Origin: Gymnorhina tibicen | Lineage: Eukaryota; Chordata; Aves; Passeriformes; Artamidae | Reading direction: 5' to 3' | Length of the DNA: 64,000 bases | NCBI GenBank assembly: GCA_013399875.1 | Contig: VXAZ01018984.1 | Location: 62,001-126,000 of the forward strand | Part shown: positions 1-12,487 of the stretch, piece after piece | How positions within the stretch are numbered: position 1 is the stretch's first letter | How the letters are laid out: every line of letters starts with the position of its first letter | The notes under the pieces: model-generated | Database searches by the model: none | What the model was told of the DNA's origin: nothing | What the model saw: the letters and a program-made list of their open reading frames with translations, nothing else | Made by a program: the position numbers and the translations under genes

Positions 1-253
1 CAAAAGTGAGGTGACAGCTGGCAGCGTGCTCTTCCCAGCCCTAGCCTGGGCTTTCTCTAATTAAGATGCACCCAGGAACAGCTCATCCAAATCCACATGT
101 GGGTCAAGAGGGGAAACACCCAGAGAAATGCTCGGCCTGTTAAAATGCTGGGCTTGCTTGGACACGCTGTGTCCAATTCTGGCCCAAAGCTATTGGCATT
201 TTACTCAAGCTTGGTGCAAACCAAAGCTTGGCCTTGCTGGAAGCTGTGCTCAC

Positions 254-3200
254 CAATGGACTGGAAGTACTCGATGGCATGCTGGGCTGGCCCATGGTAC
301 AGCACTCTCCCTGCAGCCAGCAGTGTCAGGTTGTCAAACAGTCGGAATATGGAGTACCGAGGCTGGTGGATGGAGAAGATTATTGTCTTTCCTTGTTTTG
401 CCATCCTGAGTGTGAAGAATGACAGAGATGCCAGCTTTGAGAATTGACTCAGTGTTTAGAATTTGAGAATAATAATAAGACAATTTGAAAGTTCAGTTAA
501 GTCTTAATAAAGTCTGATTAACTTGGTACGCCAGAGAAGGAAGAAGAAAGGGGGAAAAAAAAATTAGGTCCTATTTACAGTGTCTGTGTGAGAAAAGAAT
601 TCTCACTTTGGAGAGAGAGAATTAATACAGTTTTTTTCCTGCCCTATTTATATCCATGGCCCACTGGTAAATAATTACATGTCTGATTTCCCTGTTTGCT
701 CATTCGAACTGTAATTCAAGTCAAATAGAACTGAAGTATAGCAGAGTGGAGTGCTGAGAATGGGAAGCTGTTTCCAAGGCCATCACCTTTTCAGTAGCAG
801 TAGGACAGCGTTAGCAGTGCTGGCATCAAGTCCTGTGGTTGGCTCATCCAAAAACAAGATGGCAGGATCCGTGATGAGCTCCATCCCAATATTGGTCCTT
901 TTCCGCTCTCCTCCAGACACCCCGCGAGAGAACTGGGTGCCAACCTGATACAAAACAAGAAACTTGTCTCGTTTGGCCCAAAGAGAAATCCTTGAGTGAG
1001 CAGCATGCTACCCACATGGCAGTATTTAGGGAGAGTTGTGAGGAATTTTGGCCCTACTCTCAGGAACAGATGTAAATGTTATCTCACACACAGCCTGGTT
1101 CTTAATGTTAGTACTGCTGGAGGTCTTGTCTCTTTCTCCAACCACTACCTTTCTCTTCCACCTTTCACCTTTCCCTTTTCCTGCAGTGTAATACTATCTG
1201 GCAGCATCAGCACAGTCTGTACAGATCTCCATACAGAAATGTTATTATTATTTTATTACTGAAATAGCCTGTTGAAATTTACTTTTTTTAATCTGCCATG
1301 TTAAGCCATCTGGTTAATTAATAAACCACTTACTACTGGATCATGGTTTAAGCACCAGGTTTACAGGCCTTACCTTGGAATCTGCCACTTTGCTCAAACC
1401 CAGTTCCTTGATGATCTGATTCACTCGTTCATTTTTTTCCCGCTCCTTCACTGACTTTGGCAAGCGGAGTGCTGCTGAGAACTTCAGGTTTTCTCTCACA
1501 GTCAGGGTTCCCATCACCACATCATCCTTCATTTTAAAAAAAGGTAGATACTTGGTGGTTGCTCAGCAGTTTCTATTTATTCCTCTGAGAACTGCATCTA
1601 CCTATGTTTTATGCTGTACTTGCATGCAGAGGGACAGTAGCAGCAGCCAGAATAGTAGCAGGTGCATCTTCACTGCCTGTGTCGTAGCAGAGTGTGGATT
1701 TCAAGCACATAATTGTATTTGCCTTCATTCATAAAGCAACGCCATATAGGAACAGCCTCCATCATGCATGATATCAAAATGCATAAAGAGCAAAGTATTA
1801 AAAACTGTCCCTTATGAATTCTTACCTTATTCATTTTTTTGGAGGTGTTGAGGGAGAGACGGAAGGGCTGGAGGGACCTAAGGAGCCGCTACAGCTCAGG
1901 TCATTATCACAGTGTGTTTGCCAGCGCAGCCTCAGCCCACCGCAGGTGAGGGCAGGGAGAAAAGAGGGAAGGAAAAGAGAGGTTGGGTCCATGTGGGCTA
2001 GGGTGAAGGTGTTCCCAACTTGTTTTGTCAAAGGAGGAAAGAGGGGAGGTTTTTAGATACCATCTGTTTGTCTCTTGCAAACGGAATCTGTCAGTTGTAG
2101 GAAGTTGATATTTACGTGTGGTTTGAGAGACACCTTTCTGTAACATGCTGACTGTAATTTTAAGGAGTTTTCCTAGATTCTTGGATCAAGGCAAGGTATT
2201 TGCAACACAGCAGCAACTTCTTACAGTAGAATCCACAGTGATAAAAATTACTTACCTGTACTACATACCCAGAGGTACATTTAAAGTTGGCAGGCTGAGG
2301 AGCTCCATTGATCAAAATGTCACCAGAGAGCCCATGGGGATCCTTTCTTGCAGCCAAAATGTCAAGCAGCCTAAAGGAAAAGTTGGTTACTTTGTCAGAT
2401 GAACATGCAGGAGGCAAAACTCTCTGAACCATAAACCCAGCTCATGGAACGAGCAGCTACATAAAAGCATATCACATTAAAGGTTTGCAATTTAGAAAAC
2501 CCCCAGCAACTTCCAAGGACTGTTTCTTTTGTCCTTGATGCCTAAAAAGGCCAACCTGGAAACAGAGACTAGACAGGGTAAGGGAATAAAGGTGATATTT
2601 ATTTAAAAGGCCTTCAAAGGTACACCCTGGGCAGGCCAAAGGCTACCAAGATGGACGACGAGTCACAAGTTCCTCCCCCTGTTATGGGTTTGGTCCATTT
2701 GCATATCAGCATAAATTCGCCAATTAAACTTTAGGTAATAAGGTAACTGCCCCCCTTTTCAAGATGCTGGTTTACACATTTTGGGCCTAGGACAGTCTGA
2801 GTGTCCTTGAAGAGCAAGCCCGGAGAGGCTTTGTTATGTCTATCTTAGCATGAGAGAACAGCAGCTAACAGGCTGCAAGACAGTTCAAAGTTACACACTA
2901 GGAATACAGAGAGTACAGAATTTGCAAAATATAAAAGCTAAAACCTAAGGCATCATCCTGGTTTCCTAAGGAAATGAGATCTGTGCAGTTTCATGTCCAT
3001 TTTTTCTATAATTTGATTTTAACCTAGAATGGTGTGTAAGGAGCGACTGTCAGCAAAGGGTGGACTAAAACAGAATTACATCTTTCTCATGTAAACTGAT
3101 TGTCTTTTTTGAATTCAAGTATTTCTTGGAAAACAGTGAGATTTGCACAGATCTAAATAAAAACTAAATCTTTCTCTGAAAGAGAAGTCCATTATGCCAG

Positions 3201-4788
3201 ATGTGTGCAGTTTCGTTTTCCCCTTGGTGTAATTTCTGTGGAGGGCAAAGGGGGCACTTACGAAGATTTACCACTGCCAGTGGGTCCCAAAATTGCATTC
3301 AGTCCTGGTTTCATGACACCACTGCAAGACAAAACAGGTAGGTTTTACAAAATAATTAGGGTGGGGTTATTTCTTTGCCTGTTTACACTGGTAGACCAGT
3401 GTAATTTATCTGTACAACTGCGTTCTGCATCCCATTAATTTTGGAATTAATGAAGCTGCCTAATCACAAGCAATATTTATGATCAGATTTCACCTTAACT
3501 GTTATTCCTAAGCACAGAAACATGACTAAAATGTAGCAAAATCTGTATATTTTTTTACCCCATGGATCTCTACAAGAGAAGCATGCACTTCTTAGATTTA
3601 GCCATATTCTGTTCTAAAAGCATTATTCTCCCTGTAGACAGAATAAACCAGGGATTTGTCTGTACTTAAAATGCAGTTGATAGTTTCTCTGTAACTGGCA
3701 TTAAAGCCCCATAAAACTCAAAAGCCGGATGGAAAACGTCACAAATGACCCATGTGAGTCAACTGAGGTACCACAACATACGGCTTTTGAGGAAAGCAAT
3801 GAAGCCTTTAAGAGCTCATGTTTAGCAGGTGTGGAAATTCCCTGGGCAAAGAGCAGGACAGACAGAACTACACAAAAGGGTGAATATTTATGATAGAAAT
3901 TGGAGTGAGGGAGCTGAAAGTCATGGGTGACTTGGAATGGCGTATTGTATGAGCACTTGCCACTGAGTTTAACCACTGAACTGTAAATGGGCAAAGTTTA
4001 TTCAGTGATTATTGAACAAGGGCCATAATGACATGACTGCTTTACTGCAGTAGTGTTCACTGTTGGGGAAAAAACCCCAAAGCAACTCAACAAAACAATG
4101 CCAAAAACCCAGAAACCTTTACATCTTTACAAAGTTAACCTAACCTTCATATATATATATAAATGTGTTAAACATTTTAATTTAAACCCCCCAAAAAATT
4201 AACCTTTCCCACGGCCACCTGAGGGAAGGAGACACAAGCATGGAGGACAGGCTGTTGGTATCTCAGCTAAACACCCTGGCATGGTGGGAGGACTGCCAGG
4301 TAGTGCAGAGCGAGCAGAGCTGGCCCGGTGCTGATAGCAGCCAGGAGGGTGTACCCCCAGGGCCGGGGAAGACGATGTCTCTGATGTACAGGCTCAGCCC
4401 AGTGACTGAGGACCTGAGCTTAAGCACAGCTGGCAGCAAACACAGAGCAATCACACATACAAATAATTTTTCTGACTCTTGATCTGCATATTGTGCTGAA
4501 TGGCTCAGTGACATGAGTGAAGTCAACCCTCCGGACAGAAATAAAGCCTACACATATTCTAAAGAAATGTTTAAATACGTACTTGACATCTCTCAAAACT
4601 TCTTTATCAGCAGTTTTTCCGAAACACAGGAACCCAGTCTTTGTCCTCACACGGTAGCAGACGTTGTGGAAGGTAAGCACGCTTCCTGCCTTGCCAGCCG
4701 AGTCTGGCAAGGACTGCCTTCCACTGAGAATGCCATTTGTACTGGAGTCTGACATCTGAATGCATAGGTGTGGCTGGCCTTCTGCCAT
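254..4788 (-). CDS. ABCG2: ABCG2-family half-transporter, 5' coding exons (partial at left edge)
   Basis: ABCG half-transporters dimerise in the membrane and use ATP to export drugs, porphyrins, urate and sterols. Visible coding exons, in transcript order: 4583-4788, 3262-3321, 2256-2370, 1374-1526, 787-944 and 254-405 (206, 60, 115, 153, 158 and 152 nt), all with GT-AG introns. The ATG at 4788 opens a short divergent N-terminus. The nucleotide-binding domain follows: Walker [10 protein letters not shown] with Lys87, signature VSGGERKRT at about 187-195, Walker [12 protein letters not shown] with Asp211/Glu212, and H-loop SIHQPR with His244. The remaining exons, including the six transmembrane helices, lie left of the window. 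The family is certain. Orthology to true ABCG2 is not, because the right-hand neighbours are PLAC8 and COQ2 rather than the usual ABCG2 neighbours, so an avian ABCG2-like paralogue is equally possible. The 153-nt exon uses a weak acceptor with a purine-rich end (AATGAAG). Confidence 0.93.
2536..2955 (-). mobile_element. Solo LTR of an endogenous retrovirus in an ABCG2-like intron
   Basis: A 420-bp element has the TG...CA termini of an LTR as an 8-bp perfect terminal inverted repeat (TGATGCCT at 2536-2543, AGGCATCA at 2948-2955). A 4-bp direct repeat TCCT flanks it (2532-2535 and 2956-2959), as expected for a target-site duplication of class I type. Read on the minus strand, an AATAAA lies about 60 bp before the 3' end, which fits an R/U5 boundary. 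An octamer motif ATGCAAAT lies at 2697-2704 (minus strand). No internal gag/pol/env region is present, so this is a solo LTR left by recombination. It sits between the 60-nt and 115-nt exons, in the sense orientation of the host gene. Confidence 0.8.
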
Positions 4789-7700
4789 CCTTTCTGTGGA
4801 AATGAAAAACAGGAAAGGGAAGATTTGATTAGGCATGAAGAGGAAAGATGTGTCTGTTGGGCCCGGTGTTCAGCACCGGGCCTATGGTGGGCCTGGAAGA
4901 TGCCCATCTAGGAGTCTCTCTTTTGGATAGGAAGGTTGGGTCATGAGGGCTCAGACCTGCAGATGACACAAGCTGATGAGGAGCTGGGTCTGTTGGGGTT
5001 AGGGAGACGGAAGATTTTCCCTCCAGCCTGATGGTCTGTTGGGGTGGGCTGACCTTGGGTGGTCACAGCTGCCCACCCAGCCACCCTCTGAGGTGAATAT
5101 CTACTCTGGCACCTGGACCTCCTTCTCTGGAGGTTGTAGAGCTGTTTCTCCCACATTTTCTCACTTCTCTCTCACAGCTGCTGAACAACATCTTTTGCCC
5201 TTTCTTACACAGTTTTCTAGAGAGGCTCTACCAGCATCACTGACATGCTCAGCTTTGCCACACCAGCTGGAGGTGGCTGTGTCTGCCACCTCAGGTGGCA
5301 CAACCCCACAACCCTCACAACCCCAGGATCTTTCCCACAGAATCCTCCCCCTCCAACTACCCCTCAGCAGCAGCACCTGGCCACAGGCAGCAACTGTTCC
5401 ATTAATCTAAATAATTTTGCCAAGGATATAGCAACATGGAAACTGACACTGCTGCCAAGTAATACTCTTCCTTGAGTTTGATTTCCATGTGAAGTCTAGA
5501 AGGTAGTTGTGGAATAATTAAGTTATCTCAGCTCCCTCATCAGCCAGGCTCCTGCCTGTGAGCCATCCACCTGCACAGTGGAGAAACCCTGGCTGACCCC
5601 GTGCATGCAGACCTTTGTCCCCTCTGTGCTTCCTTAAGGGTCATGTGGGTGAGAGGTAGGATCTCTTTATATACCATGTTAACTCATCAGAGTGTAATTA
5701 CTCTAATTGTCTCTATGGGAAAAGTTAGCAATGCAATAGTTCATGGGAATCGAGAGGGTAGATGAGCAACTGGGAGCTCTGTGGTGACCATTCCCCTAAT
5801 TCAGCACAGTCACACTGCTTACAGCAAGAAAGGAGGCAAATTATGAGACAGTTTCAGATACACTGAATGAATTTGAGAGCCGTTAGTAAAAAGGAGCCTT
5901 GCAAAAAAAAAAAAAAGAGCGATTTAATCTAACAGGCTCATATGGTCACATAAAAACCCAAACCCAAGCCCTTATCTTGTCAGTTTGCTAAGGCTGAGCT
6001 CTCCTTTGTGGCTATCAGCACAGTGAAACCTCTGGAAACTCTATGTTCAGCAGCAGGCCTATCTGCACATTAAGGCTGGTTCATCTGTCTCCCAGGGATG
6101 CTATCCCAAATCTAGCTCAAGACTGCCTCTTCTGAGAGAGCTGCAGTCTTCTGTGCTGACTAAAATATAAGGTCTTAATGTTTTAGTAATCAGTAATCTT
6201 GGCCCAGTGCAAAGAAACCGTGTTCGAAATGTAATTACAATGGGTCTAGCTTTAATTTGAGCTAGAATGCATTTTGAATAAGTTGAACATCAATCAAATG
6301 TGCAACATTTAAAATATAGAGGCCTTTTATTGATAAACTGCATACACTCTGACTTGTTCCAGAGAAGATTTACCTACCTGGAAGAGGGCAGGTAATTTTA
6401 TAAGGCTATTTATCCCGTAGTTTCTGGGTTAATCCGTCTGGACTTCAATCACTGCCTTTTGAAAGGATGCTTTTGTAACTTAGAGATGTGCATTCAGAAC
6501 TGCAGTGGGAACTTGTCACTTAAAGTCTCACCAAGTACTGAGCAGCTGTTTGCCGAGCTAGGCAGCAAATACTCAACCACAGGACAACACCACAGCATTA
6601 GAAAATCCCATGAACTGTTGGGTAACCAAGCAGCACAAGGTGAGGGCAGAAGTCAGGAGACAGTGTGACTCTGACCTTCATATACCACTACATACAGAAG
6701 ATATTTGGATTGGTATTTTGCTTGATCACATTTTTTCTCAGCTTAATATTTCAGTATTACCGATGCAACATTATGAGCAAATGAGAAAAAAATGAAGTAG
6801 AGTTTGACCTCAGGCATTATCAACAGAATGGTTACATTTTTTTGTTTGTTTCATTTGATTTTGTTGAGTTTTTGGTCTTTTTTTCCAAAGACTGGTATAA
6901 AAACCTAGCTCAACACTTCCACTGAGATTTCTGAAATGCTCTTTAGAAAGCAACCTTTTTTTTTTTAGGAATTAAAGAAATTCAGTCTTCCAGACTGAAC
7001 TAGATAGGTAGACAGTAAGCAGAGAATCATAAACCATTTTCACAAAATAAAGGATCACACTGCTTTCACAGTGTCATTCCTAAGAACAGACAGCCTGTCA
7101 TAGTCAAATTTAATCTATCAATGAAGTTATGATGAGATTGTACACATCCTTGCAAAAACGTGTAGAATATAATAATAAATAAATCAGGTATGGGAAGAAT
7201 TAGATATACCCACAGCAAACAGACTCTCAGTGGCTATTTAATACAGCTGTCAGCAGAAAACTTCCAGTTCAGGAAGGCTTGATAGCTCAAACTGCTGGAG
7301 AAAAACAATGTTCTTTGCTATTGTCCCTTGGGAAAGCATTAACAACTGGCAGCTGTGAGCAGAAGCTGGATTCAGGTCTCACTGGACCCCTGGTGTAAGT
7401 TGTTACAGCCCTTCCTGGCTGCAGGGTGCTTGTGCCACTTGCAGGGACAGGGTAGGGTGCTGTAGGTGCAATGCCTGGAACGTGGATTTACCTGTGTTCT
7501 GTTCCTCCCTTCAGAAAAAAAGTGTATTGCTGGGGACATGCCATTTATCAAAGTTAAAAATAATCTATTTCAAATGTTACAGTAATACTGAAACTAGCAT
7601 TTTACACTTTCAGAGCTGCCCGAATTCATTGCAGAAAGAAATTGCAGAATGCTCATTCACTTAAAGTTGGCGTGGTTATTTCCACTGTGTGAAACCTGTG

Positions 7701-10136
7701 GTGGCTGCTCTCCTCTCAAAGGGGCATCACCCCTGCAAGGTCTCCACCACAGCAGCTCCTTGGGCTGGCAGAATGACAGGGCTCTGGACTTGCTGGTGGG
7801 AAGCGGCTTGGGGAAGTCCCAAACCCCAGGTTCTCCCTCTGAGCAGGACTGGCACCAATACCAGATCTGGTCAGCCATGGTTTGCCTGGGTGATCCGTGG
7901 AAGCCTCTGAGAGTGGCAATTTGGATCTCGGCTAATGTGTGCTGGGAGAAGATGAAGTGCTAACAGTAGAAATGATATCTACATGCTATAATTAGGAATT
8001 TGATTTGCTTTGCTTTTTTGGATGCCTCTTTTTCATTGTGGAGTAAAGAGTTGTAGTGAGATAATCAGTTTGGTATTTTGAAAATCAACCTTCCCATTTC
8101 TGATCTAGCAATAAACTACACCAGAGGAACAGAGGATCCTGCTCCTTCACAGCTAATGTAATTGTCAGATGTTTGCAATTGCTCCTTAGAAACGGAATTT
8201 TTAAAATATTGCGGTATTTAATTGTTTAAAGATAATTCTTTGAGTTTATTGTGACATACGGCCATGAAACATTTTAAGTCAGAGCTTGTGCAGGACAAAG
8301 AAAACACCATGATGAAGGTTAATTGAATTAATTTCTATGCAAGCTTTAAATGAAGTTTCTCAGATTTCATTGCCAATGGCTTACAAATATTTACTTTAGG
8401 TCAGAAATGAGCAGGAGATTCAATGACAACTTGTACTGCCTGCTGTATTCAGAAATATTTGTGAATCTCAATAAAGTGTTTCATATCCTCATCATATCAA
8501 CCCTGGCTATAATACACTTTGCATCAGCAAAATAAAAAATTTATAAACTCTCTGGAAATTTTGTATATTTCATTTTGCCAAATAGTTGTAAAATATTTTT
8601 ATTGCCACTGATTTCAGCATAATTTCAGCTCAAGCCTATCAGAAAATCCTTTTCTTCAGAGATGTTTAGTCTCAGAAAATTTTGTCAGGAGACAAAGTAC
8701 TGGATCTAGAGATTTAACCTTTTATTAATGGCAAAATGAAACTACTTTCTTAAAAACAACAAAGAAATCTCTTTGCCTACTGTTTCAATGCACATAAAAT
8801 GAAAGTCTCATTACAGTCACTTTCCTGAGTATTCTTCTGAGACTTGTAAATTACAAAGTCTCATTTTTCTTACACACACAGGGGCAGTAACAAAACCATC
8901 GAACAACAACAAAATGTGCTACAAAGTTCAGTTGATTTGAACCCACTTGAGCCACAACACTACCATACCTGGAGTCTTTCAAACAGTTTCAGTAAATGTA
9001 TTTGTGTGCCTTAAGATATATTCTCAAGAGAAAAAGCTAAGGAACATTTATTCCCGTCAGTCTTCCTGCAAAGTTTTTGGCACCAGGGGATTTGCAGTTC
9101 AAATAGAAAAAAACCACAATACTGAAAAACAATACTATAGGAGGGGTAGTAAAATTATGAATAACAAAATTCAGGCATGCATTTTTTTAAAATCCAGGCA
9201 GTTACTCAAAAGATTTTATCTCTATAGAGAATAAGCACTGAAGTTACTTAAGGAGGAAGAGTTTTAGAGACAGAAGCGGCTTTCAGCAGAATTTTCTAAA
9301 GGAAGCTGCCCCAAACCCTTTTTAAAAACAGTCTATTTCTTTTTTCTGGATATTTGAACATGCCAGAGAAACCATAATTAAGAGTGCTATTATTTCTCTT
9401 ATTTTTAATGGGTACAAAGTTAAGTCTTGCAGCCTGCAAGCTGAAACAGTACTGTATGTGCATTTTTGACTTTGGATACATATAAATTCACAGAATAAAG
9501 GTAAGTATACCTTTTCTCCCCCACTTCTTTAGCCATTTCCAGGGATGTGGAGCGACCAGAGAATGTCTGTGGGGATGCAAAGGGGCCAGGACCACACATT
9601 CCTCTCTCTCAGGAACACGTGTAGGAAATTAAAACCGTTTGAGTAAATAAGGATAATGAGATTCAGGCAATCTGTAAGTTAATTGCCAGCCGATTTACCG
9701 GGGATTTGTAACTTACCTTCTATGAAAAGAGCCCTGTGTGCTAACTGGGGACCGGGCAAGCAGTGCACGGTGCGTGCAGGCATTTGCACGCATGTTAATG
9801 TGCGTGAGGGAACACCGAGTATGGCAGTTCCTGCAAAATTTTCTCATTTTTCACCTTTTTACTGGTTTTAATTTAAGCCTTGAAGCTTCCCCCCCCGCCA
9901 TTTATAAAGCATATTTCCATTGATTTCTTGCCTTCCCAATAAAATCCCTTGAAAAGCTGGGAAAAGACAGGCGAGCGTGTCGCTGTGGTTTCCTTGGCTT
10001 TAGGAGAAAAGCAGCTGCTGAATATAATTCCATAGCAATGGCAAGGTAAGCAGCCCACGGGCGAGAAAGCAAGCCGCTACACCGAGCTAAACGTGCCTCG
10101 GTGAAAGGGCTGAGCTGCTGCTACCGACTCACTCAC
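4789..10136 (-). other. Presumed first intron of the ABCG2-like gene
   Basis: The coding exon starting at 4788 is preceded, in transcript order, by an acceptor (TTTCCACAG just above 4793), so its 5' leader must come from an exon further right. This stretch is AT-rich, with no exon-like ORF conserved in any family I recognise. It contains a perfect 9-bp-stem hairpin at 4860-4882 and poly-A/poly-T tracts. I see no other gene in it. Confidence 0.5.
4860..4882. other. Perfect GC-rich hairpin upstream of ABCG2-like exon
   Basis: GGCCCGGTG, a 5-nt loop TTCAG, then CACCGGGCC gives a 9-bp perfect stem. It lies about 70 bp intronic of the acceptor of the first coding exon. No known element is recognised. 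It could affect acceptor use, but this is only inference. Confidence 0.4.
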
Positions 10137-10470
10137 CGGCAGCAGGTCCGGGTCAGCGCTGCAGGGCTGCTGAGGAGCTGGCAGAGGCGCTGGGAGGGAT
10201 GCAGGATCCGGGCAAGGGAGGAGCGTGGTGTGCAGGAGCACAGCCCCGACGGCTCGCTCGGCTTGCAGGGCAAGGCAGGGCAGTGCCACCCGGATCGTCG
10301 CATCTGCTGCAGAACGAGCCGGCAGCTGTTTTCCCTGTGCTCCGTCACCCCGGGGAGTCTCCACCCTCTCCCTGCACGCTGGGGAAGCCACAGGGCTTTG
10401 TGGGCAGGGCAGGGCCAGGGCGAGCCACAATTTTCACCTTTTCTCCTTTTAGCTGAACCAGTCGTAATCT
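10137..10470 (-). promoter_or_regulatory. CpG-rich block with candidate noncoding first exon of the ABCG2-like gene
   Basis: The stretch is clearly GC- and CpG-rich compared with its AT-rich left flank. On the minus strand it ends in an excellent donor (CTGCCG|GTGAGTGAG at 10136/10137), pointing toward the coding exons that start at 4788. Vertebrate ABCG2 genes have an untranslated first exon far upstream, so this is the natural candidate promoter and exon 1. The 5' boundary cannot be set from sequence, and several shadow ORFs here reflect base composition only. Confidence 0.45.
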
Positions 10471-11604
10471 GCAAGGGCAGCGCCTCGCCGGCAGCTGCCC
10501 CAACCCAACCACGCCGGTAGAGGTGACTCTATGAGTGAAGGAGAACATCTCCACCTGCCCGAGGCTTGCAGCCATGGACAGGGCTGGCACAGCTGGCAGG
10601 GTGGGATGAATGCCAGCACGGCATGTCAGACAAGGCTCAGCTGGCTGCGAAAGCCTGCTCCCCCAGTGTCCTGGAGACGGGTATGTTTTCTTTCAGTTCC
10701 AAATACCTGCAAAATTGCAAAGGCTTTTCTGAGCCCATCAGAGCAGGGTTTTCACAGGACAGGATGTGGGCACGTCACTGACGCTGTGAAAAGAACCAAA
10801 GCTGAGGCAGCCGCTGTTATACAAGGTAGGAGCACCGGTCCCCAGCTGAGGTTACTGGGCAGCATCAGCCACAGTTTTCCAGGAGCTGTGCTAACACTGG
10901 GAGCAGGATCAGTCACGGGCATGCCGCTTCTCCTATATGCTCCCTGATGCAGTTTTGCTTTCCAAGACAGGTGTAGCTTCCAATAATCCCAAAGATGAGG
11001 TTGGGAAAACTCTGGGGAATGCTGAAGGAACTCATTCGGTTCTGTTGGTGCCATCCCACATGATGGCTCTGCCAAAGCTTTGACAAATGCACAAGCCCAT
11101 GGAGTCACAATCTTTCTCACTGGCAGATGACTCAGAAGAGTACACATTATGGATGGTTTCCAGTTAAAATCATGATTTTTATCCTCTCTTTTTCCTAGCA
11201 AGACTCATCACTAATTATTAAACATCAAGGCTGCCTGTAAGAGCTCTCCTGGACCGAACACCACAGGGCCAGATTTTTTAGGTGGCTGTAACCTGGGATA
11301 GGTAAGTATATATCACTGTTCATGAACCATGCTCCTGAGACCTTGTTCTTTCCTTTACCAATAATTTTATAATAATTAACTCTCTACTGTATTTATAGCA
11401 TAAATAAGATAATAAGCATGCCAGCAGCTAGTGAAAATCATAGCATAGTCCCAGTGGCATTTGAGAAGGTGCACACGTGACCGAGTAGGTGCAGAAATAC
11501 TGTTATCTCATTCAGGGAGCATTATCTGCAGCCTGGGCTGGAAATCTCAGCAGACAATTTGTAGTATCAGATCTGGGCTATTCCCAGGCAGGGATGCAGG
11601 ACTC
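10471..11604. other. Intergenic, no gene recognised
   Basis: Between the candidate promoter at 10.1-10.5 kb and the CR1 fragment at 11.6 kb I find no exon with recognisable protein similarity and no RNA gene. Open frames of 60-150 codons on both strands look like composition effects. Confidence 0.5.
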
Positions 11605-12487
11605 AAAGGTGTACTAAATTACTACACTGGGAGGAGCTGTTGACTCCCTTGAAGGCAGAGGCCCCACGACAAGTTGGAGGGCTGGGAAATCACCAACCAC
11701 ACAAAGTTTAAACAAAGACAAGTGCTGTATTTTTCACCTGGGATGGGGCAACCCGGGATGTACGAACAGACTGGGGAATGAGAGGCTGGAGAGCAGCCCT
11801 GTGCAAAGGGACCTGGGGGTCCTGGTTGATGGAAAGTTGAAGGTGAGTCAGCAGGGCCCTGGCAGCCAGGAGGGCCAGCTGTGTCCTGGGGGGCATCAGG
11901 CACAGCATCGCCAGCCGGGCAAGGGAGGGGATTGTCCCGCTCTGCTCTGCACTGGGGCGGCCTCACCTCGAGTGCTGGGGGCAGTTTTGGGTGCCACAAT
12001 ATAAAAAAGACATTGAGCCATTAGAGAGGGTCCAAAGGAGGGCAACAAAGATGGGGAACGTTATAGAGGGGCAGCCATACCAGGAGTAGCTGAGGCCATT
12101 TGGCTTGTTCAGCCTGGAGAAGAGGAGACTGAGGGGAGATCTCAGTGCAGTTACAGCTTCCTTGTGAGCAGAGTGGCAGGCACTGATCTGGTCTCTGTGG
12201 TGACCGGTGACAGGACCCCAGGGAATGGCCTGAAGCTGTGTCAGGGGATGTTTAGGTTGGATATTAGAAAAAAATTTCTTCACCCAGAGGGGGTTTGGGC
12301 ACTGGAACAGGCTCCCTAGGGAAGTGGTCACAGCTCCAAGCCTGACAGAGTTCAAGAAGATTTTGGACAATACTTTTGGGTACATGGTGTGGTTCTTGTG
12401 ACTGTCCTATGCCAGGCCAGGAGTTGGGATTTATGATCCTTGATCCTTCTTGGGTCCGTTCCAACTCAGGATATTCTTCTATGAGTT
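11605..12487 (+). mobile_element. CR1 LINE, 5'-truncated, 3' end of ORF2 plus 3' tail
   Basis: This is a recognisable avian CR1 retrotransposon 3' portion. A decayed reading frame near 11801-11860 contains the RDLGVLVDGKL motif of the CR1 ORF2 C-terminus. It is followed by the characteristic 3' region (GAAGAGGAGACTGAGGGGAG near 12119, a TTGGATATTAG near 12255, CACTGGAACAGGCTCCCTAG near 12299) and ends in a degenerate TTCTATGA tail at about 12485. The frame is interrupted, so no active protein is encoded. It is the longest CR1 fragment in the window. Confidence 0.88.
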
